Shown: one piece after another, positions 51,660 through 62,403 of the stretch | How the letters are laid out: the number at the start of each line of letters is the position of its first letter | Numbering within the stretch: the stretch's first letter is position 1 | Origin: Symsagittifera roscoffensis | Taxonomy: Eukaryota; Xenacoelomorpha; Acoela; Convolutidae | Direction of reading: 5' to 3' | DNA: 64,000 bases | NCBI RefSeq assembly: GCF_963678635.1 | Contig: NC_087066.1 | Coordinates: 60,110,875 to 60,174,874 of the forward strand | Made by a program: the position numbers and the translations under genes | Notes under the pieces: model-generated | The model's input: the letters and a program-made list of their open reading frames with translations, nothing else | Database searches by the model: none | Told to the model about the DNA's origin: nothing

Positions 51660-52727
51660 TTAGTCGTCGGGGAAAAAACCGTGGGGGAAGATGTCGTGTA
51701 TTATGTCGGAGTTTGTTAGTAATTTTGCTAGTATGCGAATGATGTTTTTAGTTTGAAGCAGTGGCCAAAGCAATTGAAGTGCTTTAATAGTTTTTAGTTC
51801 TTCAGTGCCAACTGCAAACTGATAAGGTGTGTTTTGGATGAGATTATATAATTTGTGATTGTATTTAGTGTTGTGAATGAATTCTAATATCGGGATTTCT
51901 ATAGGTTGGATAAATTCATGTGGGATAAGGAAGGGTCTGGATTCTTCTGCGTTGAAGGTCTTCGTGATGGGACAAAAAATATACATTTGGGTTATGGGAT
52001 CATAATTGCGAGGAATACCGTGAAGGTTAGTATCTTTGATGCAATATGTGAAGTTAAGAAAAAATGGTGATGTGTATTTAGAGTTAATAAATTGAAAACG
52101 GTGGTGTGGTTGTCTTGATGGAGTGTGTAGATCAAAATGATTTTGTATGAAGCCATAATATGTATATGTGTGGGTTTGTTTAGTGCGTAACATAATGTCG
52201 TGTGAGCAGTGCAAATCGCGTTCTTGTGGTGCAAGGAAATTGAAGGTTAGTGAAAATAATTGAAATCTTTCTTTAAAACTTTCGTAAGCTTGCATGTCGG
52301 TTAGTGCTTCAGAAATGACGTGGTCGAATTTGCGATCAAATATTTTGAGTGTAAATACATATGGTGTTTTTATGAAGAATTTTTCTGTGATTTGTGGGTT
52401 AGCGAAACGATCATCATCTAAAAATTGGTCTTGGTTAGCTCGGATGATGTTGTGATCGTAATATTCTAGCGTATATTCGTTAGCTCGGGGTGCAGTGTAT
52501 GTTTTTAGTGACTTTTTATATCCTATATAAGTAAATTGTCTATGTGTTAGTGGTGTGGTGAGTCGATATAGCATATCTTGATTTCTTTCTATATCGATGT
52601 GAGTATTAGATAAAGGTAGGCAAAGGGGGTTAGTAAAATGATAATATGATGTCCAATGAAGTGTAGGCATTAAAACTTGTTCATCTACAAAACTACGTGT
52701 GTCGTTAGTGTTGTTAGAAGTGTTCAA
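51660..52727 (-). CDS. ORF Y, 355 codons, unknown function
   Basis: An intact frame with non-repetitive, globular-looking composition (many aromatic residues, few Cys), with blocks such as LEYYDHNIIRANQDQF and FQLFSLTFNFLAPQERD. No signal peptide or membrane helix. The first codon of the overlap is TTG; the first ATG is about 18 codons in (L-M-P-T-L-H-W). It may start there or be made by a frameshift out of ORF X. I do not recognise it. It is the last gene before the LTR. Confidence 0.55.
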   Translation of the reverse strand: MNTSNNTNDTRSFVDEQVLMPTLHWTSYYHFTNPLCLPLSNTHIDIERNQDMLYRLTTPLTHRQFTYIGYKKSLKTYTAPRANEYTLEYYDHNIIRANQDQFLDDDRFANPQITEKFFIKTPYVFTLKIFDRKFDHVISEALTDMQAYESFKERFQLFSLTFNFLAPQERDLHCSHDIMLRTKQTHTYTYYGFIQNHFDLHTPSRQPHHRFQFINSKYTSPFFLNFTYCIKDTNLHGIPRNYDPITQMYIFCPITKTFNAEESRPFLIPHEFIQPIEIPILEFIHNTKYNHKLYNLIQNTPYQFAVGTEELKTIKALQLLWPLLQTKNIIRILAKLLTNSDIIHDIFPHGFFPDD

Positions 52728-53469
52728 AGTATATTGTGGAAATGAAGGTAGGGTGATTTGCTAAAAAATCTTTCGTGTTAGTGTGATTTGGATGATTAAT
52801 ATATTCACGGGCTGTTCCTGGTTTTGTTGGAAATGGATGGTTTGGGAATTTTCTTTTGAAAGTGCGATAAGCTCTATTAGTGCTATTTGATGATTCGGTG
52901 GATGTGAATGATGGTGCTAATGATGCGGCGTAAGCTGAAGAGGGTGTAGGGGTAGGTGGGTTTGATGATTCTATTGTGGATGAAATCTGATTTATAGTGG
53001 GGTTTTCAAGGTGGAAGGGTTGTTGTTGTAGGGTGATAAAATTATCTAGTTCCTGGGAGATTTGGGGAGTATCTGGAGAATTGGATGATCGGTCTGAATG
53101 AAATGAAGAGTAGGTTGGGGTGACTTGTGAAGCATAAGAGGGTGTAGAAATGGATGGGAGTGGGTTATTTGGTGGGATTGGTTGAAAAGGGGGTTTTGAA
53201 AAAACTGAGGAGTTGGTTTGAAAATTATTGGATGGAGATGGTTCAGAGTCTGCAAATTCATCAGGGGTTTCAATCTTTGGGTTATTGAGTTGTGAAATGG
53301 AGTATAAAACTGAGATATGTGAATTAGTGTCTGAATTCATGCCTGATGTTACATTATTGGATGGGAAATCGGGTGGCGGGAAAGCAAAAAGTGGAATTAT
53401 TGTAATTGGAGTGTTGAGGTTGATTGGATGGAAATTTGAGCGGTGTAGGGATCCAAGTTGTCGGCTCAT
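52714..53469 (-). CDS. ORF X, Ser/Pro/Asn-rich, unknown function
   Basis: Starts with an ATG that overlaps the envelope stop codon (ATGA at 53469-53466), an arrangement compatible with termination-reinitiation. 251 codons: a low-complexity Ser/Pro/Thr/Asn-rich part, then a short basic stretch (TFKRKFPNHPFPTKPG) that could be a nuclear-localisation-like signal. No Cys, signal peptide or membrane segment. It overlaps ORF Y by 14 bases. Confidence 0.55.
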   Translation of the reverse strand: MSRQLGSLHRSNFHPINLNTPITIIPLFAFPPPDFPSNNVTSGMNSDTNSHISVLYSISQLNNPKIETPDEFADSEPSPSNNFQTNSSVFSKPPFQPIPPNNPLPSISTPSYASQVTPTYSSFHSDRSSNSPDTPQISQELDNFITLQQQPFHLENPTINQISSTIESSNPPTPTPSSAYAASLAPSFTSTESSNSTNRAYRTFKRKFPNHPFPTKPGTAREYINHPNHTNTKDFLANHPTFISTIYFEHF

Positions 53470-55421
53470 CGTGGGCTAAAAAAATTATTATTTTGAGACT
53501 GAAAAGCGGTGGTATGGGGTTGTTCTATAATTTGTTCATATGTATTTTCATCTAGTGAATGATGTGTCATTATATGTTGAATGGGACTTTGTGATATGGT
53601 TGGTCTAAAATTTGGATTATGTGTTATTGCTAAATTTCGAAAATTTCGTGGGACTAGGGATAATGGATAGTTATGTGGTAGGGGTGGTAACTGTGGTGCT
53701 GTGGGCGTTATTTCTACATTGTTATGTTCTTCGTCATATGTGTTCTGTCTTGTTGCTATTTTTGTGTTGTATTCTTTTATTTGTGCGTCTAAATGAATTT
53801 TGTTTATTGATGATGAAAAAATTCCAAAAAATCCTGCAAATAGTATGCGTGCTACACTTGCTTGTCTATTTACTTGTGTGTGTATAGCGCATGTATTATA
53901 GATTCCTTTTAAAAGTAAAAAAAGAAATCCTATAAAGTTAAACATTGCGTATAAAATAGTTAATTTTTCTAAGATGTAATAGGGCCATCCTAGAAAATCA
54001 AGAATTTCATTTTTGAGTGTAACAAAGCTAAAAATATTTATAGGTGAGATATCTTGTGGTCGGTAATTTTCACCGTTTAGATATATATAGTCTTTAATGT
54101 CTTTAAAATATCCGCTATAGTGTTGTGTATAAATATCTGCAAATCCTGCGGTTTCGGCAAGTTTGCGTAAGTTTTGGTCAATTGATTGTCTTTGTATAGT
54201 GTCCATTTGTGTTAATAATTCTTGGAATTGTTGTGTTCTAATGTGATGTTGGATATTGGACTTTGAATATATTCCAATTGACTGTAGGTCAATATTTGGG
54301 TTTCGAGCAATAGCTCTAATGCTTTCAGGTGAAAATTTTTTGAGTGATTGCATTAATGTGGGATATGGGGTAAGAAGGTAATATTTATCTTCATCAGGGT
54401 TCAGTTGTACTACATTGTGGCTATTTTTTGATCCACATGGGACTGCGGTATCCCAGAAAGAGGTTCGTCTTGAAAGTGTGTCAACGAAATGTACTTTATT
54501 CTTATAAAAGATAGGGATTCTTTTATAACATCGTTTATCTTCAAAAACATATAGTGGTGATACTTTTTTGGTACAGGTATAGAACCATAAAATGTTTCCT
54601 TCATAGTCTAAAAAATTTGATCTATTTCCTGATAGTAAATATCCTGCGTAGGGTATTTTTAATACTGCTAGTGCAAGTGATTGTAGGATTTGTGTCCTTT
54701 CTAATTCGCATAGTTGGTGAAGTGTTTCTAATTCAGAGAGTGACATTTCTTGAAAAATTCGGCTAATTGTGTACTCTAATTTCATATCTAAGTGAATATC
54801 ATAGTGGATTTTACCAAAATATGTACTATTCATTAGTGATAGTTCTTGTAAACGTGTGCTTCTAGTGTCATGAGGCTTTAGATGTCCACCAGGTTGACCT
54901 TTACTTTTTTGAAAATCAACTGGTATAAATGATGTTCCTTCGTTTATAGGGTGACTTGTGGCGTATGGGTCGATTTTTACTTTTCCAGTGGTCATGTCGA
55001 ATCCTTTCTCGTATTCAACTAATATTTCGGAGTATTGTGTTTTGTGAAGTGGATTTCTGTATTTACATGCAAGTTCTGTTTCTTGATATGTTTGAATATG
55101 TGTCAATTTATTTTCTATATTGTGTATGTTTCTAAAATTAGAACTTTGTTTTCGTGATGGATTTACTTGTTCATATGGGATTGATTGTATAAAATATTTT
55201 TCGTGAAATTTTATCATACGAGCGTGTATTTTTGCTACTTGAAATGTTGTACATGTGTCTTCGGGGAACCAAACAATTTTTGCTTGTGTTCGTGTTGTAG
55301 GGTCACAATAGCCTTGATCGTTTTTACAAGGTAATCGAATTCCTTGATAGATCATTGTGTTGTCTGATAAATCGCGTGTGAGTTGTATTTTTTCGAGTTG
55401 TATTTTCCAATCGAAAAACAT
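53466..55421 (-). CDS. Envelope-like glycoprotein, main part (651 codons open)
   Basis: A long uninterrupted frame. The first 450 residues carry scattered Cys in an ectodomain-like pattern, with blocks such as ELCELERTQILQSLALAVLK (written here in part), K-R-C-Y-K-R-I-P-I-F-Y and H-F-V-D-T-L-S-R-R-T. A strong membrane segment lies at about residues 480-505 (ILYAMFNFIGFLFLLLKGI), a second hydrophobic stretch at about 522-537, and then a 110-residue polar, Pro-rich tail. The layout fits a class III-like viral fusion glycoprotein of mononegavirus/chuvirus type, several of which are known from LTR elements. The match is by eye and needs a profile search. Stop and next start overlap as ATGA. Confidence 0.6.
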   Translation of the reverse strand: MFFDWKIQLEKIQLTRDLSDNTMIYQGIRLPCKNDQGYCDPTTRTQAKIVWFPEDTCTTFQVAKIHARMIKFHEKYFIQSIPYEQVNPSRKQSSNFRNIHNIENKLTHIQTYQETELACKYRNPLHKTQYSEILVEYEKGFDMTTGKVKIDPYATSHPINEGTSFIPVDFQKSKGQPGGHLKPHDTRSTRLQELSLMNSTYFGKIHYDIHLDMKLEYTISRIFQEMSLSELETLHQLCELERTQILQSLALAVLKIPYAGYLLSGNRSNFLDYEGNILWFYTCTKKVSPLYVFEDKRCYKRIPIFYKNKVHFVDTLSRRTSFWDTAVPCGSKNSHNVVQLNPDEDKYYLLTPYPTLMQSLKKFSPESIRAIARNPNIDLQSIGIYSKSNIQHHIRTQQFQELLTQMDTIQRQSIDQNLRKLAETAGFADIYTQHYSGYFKDIKDYIYLNGENYRPQDISPINIFSFVTLKNEILDFLGWPYYILEKLTILYAMFNFIGFLFLLLKGIYNTCAIHTQVNRQASVARILFAGFFGIFSSSINKIHLDAQIKEYNTKIATRQNTYDEEHNNVEITPTAPQLPPLPHNYPLSLVPRNFRNLAITHNPNFRPTISQSPIQHIMTHHSLDENTYEQIIEQPHTTAFQSQNNNFFSPR

Positions 55422-55500
55422 GATTTCTTGATATCCTTTATTTTTTGTGTCTGCTTTGCAGTTTGATGGGTTTTTTATACCAATGTGTGGTATCTAGTGT

Positions 55501-55716
55501 TTATCGTGCGTGTATGTCATAAGTTGATCTTCCGTGTGCGCCGTTGTATGGGTATTTTTCATCTAGTTTTATATGTCCTTGATATCTTTCAAGTTCTGCT
55601 TGATGTACAGAATCTGCAAAAACTTGGAAATATACTAATTTTCTCTCTTTGTTTTTATTTCTTGTGATATTTAGTCTGAGTAACTCGTTTTTACAATCTT
55701 CGGGATTGAGATGCAA
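55501..55716 (-). pseudogene. Envelope-like glycoprotein, middle part in a shifted frame
   Basis: A 71-codon open segment overlapping the end of the N-terminal part. The first and third envelope pieces share a frame and this one does not, so two compensating frame changes (near 55700 and 55490) are the simplest reading. Contains P-E-D-C-K-N-E and a predicted strand-rich stretch (KERKLVYFQVFADS). Confidence 0.5.
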
Positions 55717-56087
55717 AACCGTTCGATATTACTCTGGTAGAATGATTCGTGGTCAAGTCGGTTTTTATTTCCATTTGAGACTTGTGAACAATGTACTTTC
55801 TTCTCAGAAAATGTTGCTGTGAATTTATATCCTATGACTGCTGTTGCTTGGGCTTTTGAATAAAGTGTTGCTATTACATTTGTAGTTTCTATAGCTTGTG
55901 GTTCTGTTTCGCATTGTGATACTTGATTTATTGCATACTTGTGTAGTGTTTTTTGTTCATTTTCTTCACAATCGTAATGTGTTACTAAAAAATCTTGGGG
56001 TCCTGTGCGGGGGGAAGGGTTTTTGTTCTGATTGGAGATTGCTAGAAAAAAGAGTTGGAGAAAAATTAATATTTTTAGAATATACAT
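55671..56087 (-). pseudogene. Envelope-like glycoprotein, N-terminal part
   Basis: Starts at an ATG with a hydrophobic signal-peptide-like segment (residues 1 to about 18). Then a T-H-Y-D-C-E motif and further spaced cysteines. The pattern (signal peptide, Y-D-C, then a second Cys about 25 residues on and a pair further on) resembles N-termini of glycoproteins from chuvirus-type mononegaviruses and of the LTR elements that captured them. This frame ends at 55671; the sequence continues in another frame from 55716. Confidence 0.55.
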
Positions 56088-57251
56088 ATGTATGATAATC
56101 CTGAGTATAGGTTATAAAATGTGATGTAACCAATTGTCTTTTTGGTATATCTGTCGTATTTGTATATTACTTCAGTTGTTATAAATGGTGGTGGTAGTGA
56201 TTGAGCTGTTATATTTGGCGGGTTTAATGGGTAGGGATGTTGAGTAATGTTGTTTAGTTTAACCGTTATTTCAAACTTTAATTGTAGACTATTTTGTTGG
56301 AGTATTTGGATGTTATGATCACGAATGTCTTCGTGGATGTCTTGTCGATATTGTAGTCTATTGAGTGCCCAGTTGTGGAGTCGGTTACTTTCCGGGTGTT
56401 GTCCAAATAATGGTGGAGGTGCTGTGAATGTATTCCAGTCTAGTCTTAAAGGAATATTTGTTGATGATTGTTCTCGATATCTAGCGTCGAGGTTATTTGG
56501 GAAATTTAAGTTAAAATGCGGTGGTGAAATCTGGCTTATTGATGGTGTTGATGGTAGTGATAATGTTTCTGGTAGTGATGAGGATGTTGTTGTATCCGTA
56601 GAAATATCTATTGGATCATTGATTAAATTTGGTTCACCTTGTGTGAATGAATGTGTTGTCCAATATGGTAGTCGTGATGTTTGGTTTGTGGGGTTAAAGG
56701 GATTTTCACGAATTTGTTCAGATGTTGGTGTTGAACCTAAGTAATCTGAGGGTAGGCTTGAGGTGCTACGTTGTGAAAGAAGCGTAGGGGTTTCTGGTAA
56801 TGTACCAATGGGGTTTTCTGGAGTACTTTGTGATGGGGATTGAGGTATATCAAAATGAACTCGGGGAGTTTGAAAATTTCTGTCTCGTCGAGGATGTATA
56901 ATTTGTCTATTTATTTCGACTGTATTTTGGTTTTGACTAGGATTTCGTATTCTACTTAATTCTTGTGGTAGTGTTGGGTATAAGTTATATGTTGGTTCGC
57001 TTAGAGGTGCTTGTCGTTGAACTGGTTCTAGTGGTTCAGATAAGCGAGCGTGTCGTTCTTCAAAGGTATATGGGTTATCTTGAAACGAAATTCGTGTGGA
57101 TGTTTGGGGGTTTTGGGTAGTTGAAGGTGGTGTTGGGTTATCTTGGGATGATGTCGGTGAAGACTGACTGAGTGATTGTTGGTTAGCAATCTTTGATGGT
57201 TTTTTATTTATTCTTTTAGTGGAAAAATTTATGTTTATTATAGTATTCTTC
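56075..57251 (-). CDS. Ser/Thr/Pro/Gln-rich open frame of unknown function
   Basis: Open stop to stop for about 390 codons, with TAA at 56075-56077 and no ATG that I found in frame. The sequence is low in Cys, rich in Ser, Thr, Pro, Asn and Gln (SQSSPTSSQDNPTPPST, SSLPETLSLPSTPSISQ), then more ordered (NRLHNWALNRLQYRQD, FEITVKLNNITQHP). It overlaps the start of the envelope-like gene by 13 bases. With the preceding membrane ORF it could form a type II membrane protein with a mucin-like stalk; that is inference only. Confidence 0.5.
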
Positions 57252-57473
57252 TAGAAAAAGAATTAGGAGGATTGTTGCTAGGGCGAATGTGATGATTGCT
57301 TTCTTTATACATTTGCATATTGTCAAGATGAGGGATGATAGAAATGTTATAAAAATTACAAATAGTAAAAAAATATCTGTTCTACTAAAATGGTTCGTAT
57401 CATTTAGATAAGTTTTGTGAATCGTACCTGTGGATATAGTCAATAGCTTTCGAAAGTTAGAGGTATAGTTCAA
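57216..57473 (-). CDS. Small ORF with membrane segments
   Basis: Encodes about 85 residues with two adjacent hydrophobic stretches (IFLLFVIFITFLSSLILTIC and AIITFALATILLILFL) separated by C-I-K-K. No ATG starts the frame; the open reading continues upstream of 57473. It ends at 57216 inside the start of the next, shifted open frame, so the two may be one gene broken by a frame change or joined by frameshifting or splicing. Confidence 0.45.
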   Translation of the reverse strand: MNYTSNFRKLLTISTGTIHKTYLNDTNHFSRTDIFLLFVIFITFLSSLILTICKCIKKAIITFALATILLILFLEEYYNKHKFFH

Positions 57474-58225
57474 ATATGGAATAGAAAATTTAAAAAATAT
57501 TGCAAAAAATGATTAAGATTATTACAAAAGATTCAAAGGTATCAAAAAGAAATATGATTAAAAGTTTAAATATCGTTAAAAAGTTTATGAGAATGTTAAG
57601 AATTATGTTGACTGGTCCAGAGAAGAGCATTTAAGCAATGGCTTCTTGATCGAATATTTTTTGGTGTTTGAGGCAATTTTCAAGTGTGGTCGAATTATTT
57701 ATTGGTTTTTTGACAAGTGGGTTGAGTTTTGTGAAAAGTTGTTGGGGGCAATTTTTATGGTGATCGGGAGGTCTTCTTTTTCTTTATTTTTATTTGTCAA
57801 ATGATCTGGGGTATTATTGAGATTGTTATACTTTAGGCTAATTAAAATTGTCGTTCTTCTACTTTAGGCTAATTTAACATATTTGTTTTGGGGGGTATTT
57901 GAGGTCTGAGTTGGGGAAATATTGTTGATTTTTGGGTTATTAGATAAGGGAGGGTTATGATATTATGGTGATATTTATTTTAGTTGTCAAGTTGGAGTAG
58001 TTTGCTTATTTTTGACCTGGAGGTCGCAAAGTTAAAGTTATAGATATGCCTGGAGTTTTAATATCGTTCGTCTAGTTGATTTGTGCTAGAGTTAGAGATG
58101 GTGACGGATTGGATGAATCCTATTGGCTAATTATGAACTAGAGTCGCTGCGTGTTTGTCAGCATGTTATTTTGAAAAATGAAAGTTCAAAATATTTCAGA
58201 GGTGCAAAGATTATGAAATATAAAA
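57474..58225 (-). other. Non-coding interval between pol and the 3' genes
   Basis: About 750 bases with no convincing open frame on either strand. In envelope-bearing LTR elements this interval can hold splice sites for the envelope mRNA; I cannot point to one with confidence. Confidence 0.4.
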
Positions 58226-59600
58226 TTAAAGCTGTTTTTGAAATTCGACTTTCTTTAATATTTTAGATTGTGGGATGAATGTTTTATAGTTTTTACGTGG
58301 TTGATTTCTAAGTCGTGATGACTCTCTATGTTCTGATTTGTCGATTTGTTCTTGGGGTATTATTTTTTCTGTCAATTTTCTATTTTTTCTTTCTTTTTGA
58401 GGTATATTTTGATCTAGCTTTTTTGTATTGTTTTTTGTTGTAGTTGATTTTTTATTTTGATTTTCGAGATGAATGTCATGTTGTTCCTTTGTTTTATTCT
58501 CCGTATGTGGGTTATTTTGAATAACTTTTCAACCTGTGAAAGAATATAATTGAGTTAGTTCGCGTAGTGCGTATTCTTTTGGGTAATAAGGTAATAGATT
58601 GTTTCGATGTTGAACGAATTCTTTTTTGTCTGAGTCGGTGATTTTATATGTGACATCAGTGGGTTTGGCAATTATTTGGTATGGTCCTTTACGAAGGGGT
58701 TGTAATGTTTTAGAAATTCCTTTTTGAGTGTTAAAATTGGGTATTAAAACAAATGTTCCAATTTTTAAATCGGAGGCTGGTGTAAAGCGTGAATTTATTT
58801 GTTCAATAATGTTTTGCCTTTGTAACAACTTTTTTGTTACTTTTTGGTAAATTTCATTGTGCTTTTTATCTCTGTTTAAAATCCATTCAGTGTGTGTACC
58901 GGAGGCTAATTTAAGAATTTGTGGGTGATGAAAATGATCTTCATCGTGTGTGTGTAAAGGTAGGTTATAACAAATTGAGTCTTTATTCGGTTGGCAATGA
59001 CTTTGTGCATTTTTATGAGAGTTTGCTGTAAACATAATTGGTTTGCGTGGCTTTTGATTAAAAACCATTTCATATGGTGACATTCCTAGAGTTGTCGTGA
59101 TTTGTGAATTATATGCTAAGGGAAATAGTTTTACATCTGCTGACCATTCGGTGTATTTTGTATCATTTCCATTGATGATACATCTAAGATATTCTTGTAG
59201 TGAACGGTTCATACCTTCGACTAAGCCGTTTGTCCAAGGTGCGTGAGATGTACGTGGTATGTGTTTGATGTTATATAAATGACATAGTGTGATGATTTCA
59301 TTATTTATGAATTCCGTAACTAAAATTTCTGGTAGTCCGAATTTGGCTATCCATTGTTCATAAAGTGTTGTGTAAGCGTAATAAGCGTTACAATGTGGTA
59401 CTGGGTTAAGTGCTACATAATGTGTAAATGCGTCAACAATTACCATAATGTAGGAGTTTCCTTCGGATGATGGTGAAATTGGTCCTTTTGTGTCAAATGA
59501 AATACGGTGGTTAAAGTACAAACTTTGTCCTTTAAAGTCTTGTTTTTGTGCTGTTTGTTTTTGATTTGGATAAGGTTTATTTAGCTGACATACTATACAA
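58226..59600 (-). pseudogene. Pol: integrase core and C-terminal tail
   Basis: The core has F-D-T-K-G-P (first Asp, near 59490), then I-L-V-T-E-F at the place of the second Asp (about 59325-59305), so this residue is Glu, and N-G-L-V-E-G for the catalytic Glu (near 59228). A C-terminal block (LKIGTFVLIPNFNTQKG, LRKGPYQIIAKPTDVTYKI) follows. A TGA at 58529-58531 interrupts the frame, but it stays open beyond to a TAA at 58226-58228, ending with the SRLRNQPRKNYKTFIP motif common at the end of Gypsy pol. Confidence 0.8.
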
Positions 59601-60665
59601 TCATTGCATAGTACTTTTATCCAAATTGATGCATTTGGAAAAAAAAAATTTTTTTATGAAATTTGAATATGTTTTCTCTGATCCAGAGTGTCCTTTAATG
59701 TTTTGTGTATGTGAGATATTAAAAGCTATGAGAATCATACTTAAAGGGAGACAGGGAACTGTAGATTCATTTAATTGGTATTCTAGAAGGTCTGTGTTTT
59801 CATTTATTGTTGTATTATTAAATTTTCGGAAATATCGGAGGAGTGTTTTATTTCCTAATATTGTTGTATCTGCCTTTACGGGTTTAGTTTTATATTTGTG
59901 CCATGATTTTAGTTGTCTAATTATTGGGTCAAGATTTTGATATTGTTTCAAAGTATTATTTGTAATTTTATCTGTTGGGGGGAGAAAAATGTTTTCTATT
60001 TCTAATTTAGATAAAGGAATTGTATCAAGTGGGTCATGGAGGTCAAAAACTTGATTTATTGTGTATTTTGAATCGTTTGTTTGCGGTCCTGATAAATTTA
60101 TTTTATCAGTTAGATTTTCTTTTTCAATTAACGGAAAAAAGTCTTTTTTATGCGGGTTTTGTTTTACTCTTTTTTGTTGGGTGTTATTTTTTATCCATTG
60201 TGAATATGGAATTGGTTTAAAAGTTGATGTTCCAAGTAGATCAACTTCGTAGTGGTTATTTTGGCAATCTAAATAAAGTGGGAAGTGTTGTAGATTATTT
60301 ATTTGTGATTGTTCAACGTCAGTTTTTACTGCATACTTGCCTTCTAGTCGGGGTGATGTTTCGTTTTCTGCAAGGTAAAATTTTATATTTTTGGGTATTT
60401 CAACTGTAGTTTTACGTGTAAGTAATTCAGGTGGTGTATTTCGACTTAAAGTGTCTGGTAATGCAAGATTCTTTCCTGCTGTCCAAACTATATGTAAGTT
60501 TGGGAATTTCATTAGAATTAATTGAAATCTATAAACTCGGTGATTTGGATTAGATTTTTGTGTAAAGAGAAAAATGATTGGTTTGTGATCTGTGAATAGA
60601 ACTGTTGGATGTTTTGATCCAAGTATCAGAAATTCATATTCTGTTAGTGTATATATTATGGCTGT
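59601..60665 (-). pseudogene. Pol: end of RNase H and integrase N-terminus
   Basis: In the shifted frame, RNase H continues (TEYEFLILGS, FTDHKPIIFLF) to its end motif A-L-P-D-T-L-S-R-N near 60450. A spacer follows, then the integrase zinc-binding His pair (HTQNIKGHSG near 59690). A run of A/T bases near 59640-59652 holds a frame change; the C-N-D-C-I-V-C cysteine motif lies just past it in the other frame. Confidence 0.75.
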
Positions 60666-62403
60666 ACATTAGAGTTGAGAGTCGTAGCTCTGCTTGAGTG
60701 AATAATCGAGAATTTGCTGATATAAGATTCATTTTGTTTGTGCCATTGTGTGATTGTAATAATGCTGCGCCGATGCCAAAATTCGAAGCATCGCACATTG
60801 CATAGAATGGTTGATTTGGATCTGGAATTGTATTCGAAATTTGTTCAGTTAAGACTTTTTTAATTTCTTCAAATCGTGATTGATGTTCTGTGTTCCATTC
60901 AAAATTATTTTGTTGTCTAAGTATATTATAGAATGGTTTTAGGTATAATTGCATTTTATAGACATATTTGCTTAAAAAATTTAACATTCCAAGGAATTCT
61001 TGGATTTTCTTTTTGTTTGTTGGTGGTTGGAGCTTCTGAATAGCATCAATGCGTGATTTTAATGGAGTGATTGTTTTTCTTTCTATATTGTGTCCTAAGA
61101 ATTTAACTCGTGTTAAAAAGAAGTGTGATTTATCGGGGGCGGCCTTCAGATTTTCGTTCTGAAGTATTTTGTGATAGTGTTCTAAAACATTAAACATTTC
61201 TTCTTTTGTCTGTGATTGCATAAAAACATCGTCTAAATAGGTGATTGCGTTTTTCTTGAGTATTAGTGGTCTAAAAATTTTGCTCATAAAAGCTGAAAAT
61301 GCTGCTGGTCCTATGGATATTCCATAGAATAGGCGGTTGAATTCATATTGCTGATTTCCAATAACAAATTGTGTTAAATGTCGCGATTGTTCATCTAGTG
61401 GCATTTGATTATATGCACTATTCATATCTGCGGTTGTAAAGTATTTTCCGTTTATTTTTGTTAAAATAACTTGTATTGGTTCAATAGGCCAATTGCATTT
61501 GGATTCGTCTATTAGTGAATTAAGATATCTAGCGTCTAGAACTATTTTTAATGATTCTCCTTTTGCTAGGATGATAACAGGGTTGATAAGTGTGTTACCT
61601 TTTGGTTGTTCTTCTTTGTTTACCGGTGATATAATTTTATAATGTTCTAAAATATCGAGTAATCTGTTCACTTTATCGTGTAAATGAATTGGTACTTTAC
61701 TTGCTCTTTGTTTTTTGAAAACTGCGTCAGGTTTTAATGGGAGATGTAGTGATGAACTGATTTTGCCAACATCAAATTTGGATGTTGCATAGACTGATGA
61801 TTATTTTATTAGCTGTTTGGTTAACTTATCAAATTCGTCTTGTGTTATTTGTGAATGTTGGAAGTTAAACATTGTTAAAAATTTCTGTTGATTCTCTGTA
61901 TAGTTATTTATGTTAATTGTAGGTTTGAAATATGGGGTTTTTGTGAAATAATCTGTATTTTTTTTTTCATTACTTATTATATTATTTATGGATAATTCTT
62001 CATTAAGAATTGTGGATCGACAAATATCTAATAATTGGAGTATATTATTTACGCTGTATGCTTTTTCGTGTACTGGTGATATCGTAGCGTTGGTTTCGCA
62101 ATATCCCAAAAGTCCTAAAGGTAATGTTACTTGATAGGGTGTATTATTGTATACATGTAACGAAATAATATCTGAATTCGAGTTTTTCAGATATTTTATG
62201 GATGAAATTGTGATTTTGAAAAATTTATGGATAGGTTTGAATTCAAAGTCTGACATATAGAGTTGTTGTTTATTTTGTTTTTTATCATATTGGTGAACTT
62301 GTTTTATTGAAAAATTATATATGTTTCCTGATAGTGGTTTCAGGTGTTTTCTTTGTTGGTTATATATTGGATAAAATTTTGAAAAGAATGGTGGTTGTTT
62401 GTT
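60634..62403 (-). pseudogene. Pol: linker, reverse transcriptase, start of RNase H
   Basis: The frame is the same as gag-protease and continues past the TAA at 62404 without a frame change; a second in-frame TAA is at 61801-61803. RT blocks: VIILAKGESLKIVLDARYLN, TADMNSAYNQMPLD, FNRLFYGISIGPAAFSAFMS, the catalytic Y-L-D-D near 61238-61249, and VKFLGHNIERKTITPLKSR. RNase H starts with MCDASNFGIGAALLQ near 60800. A frame change near 60660 breaks RNase H. Confidence 0.8.
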
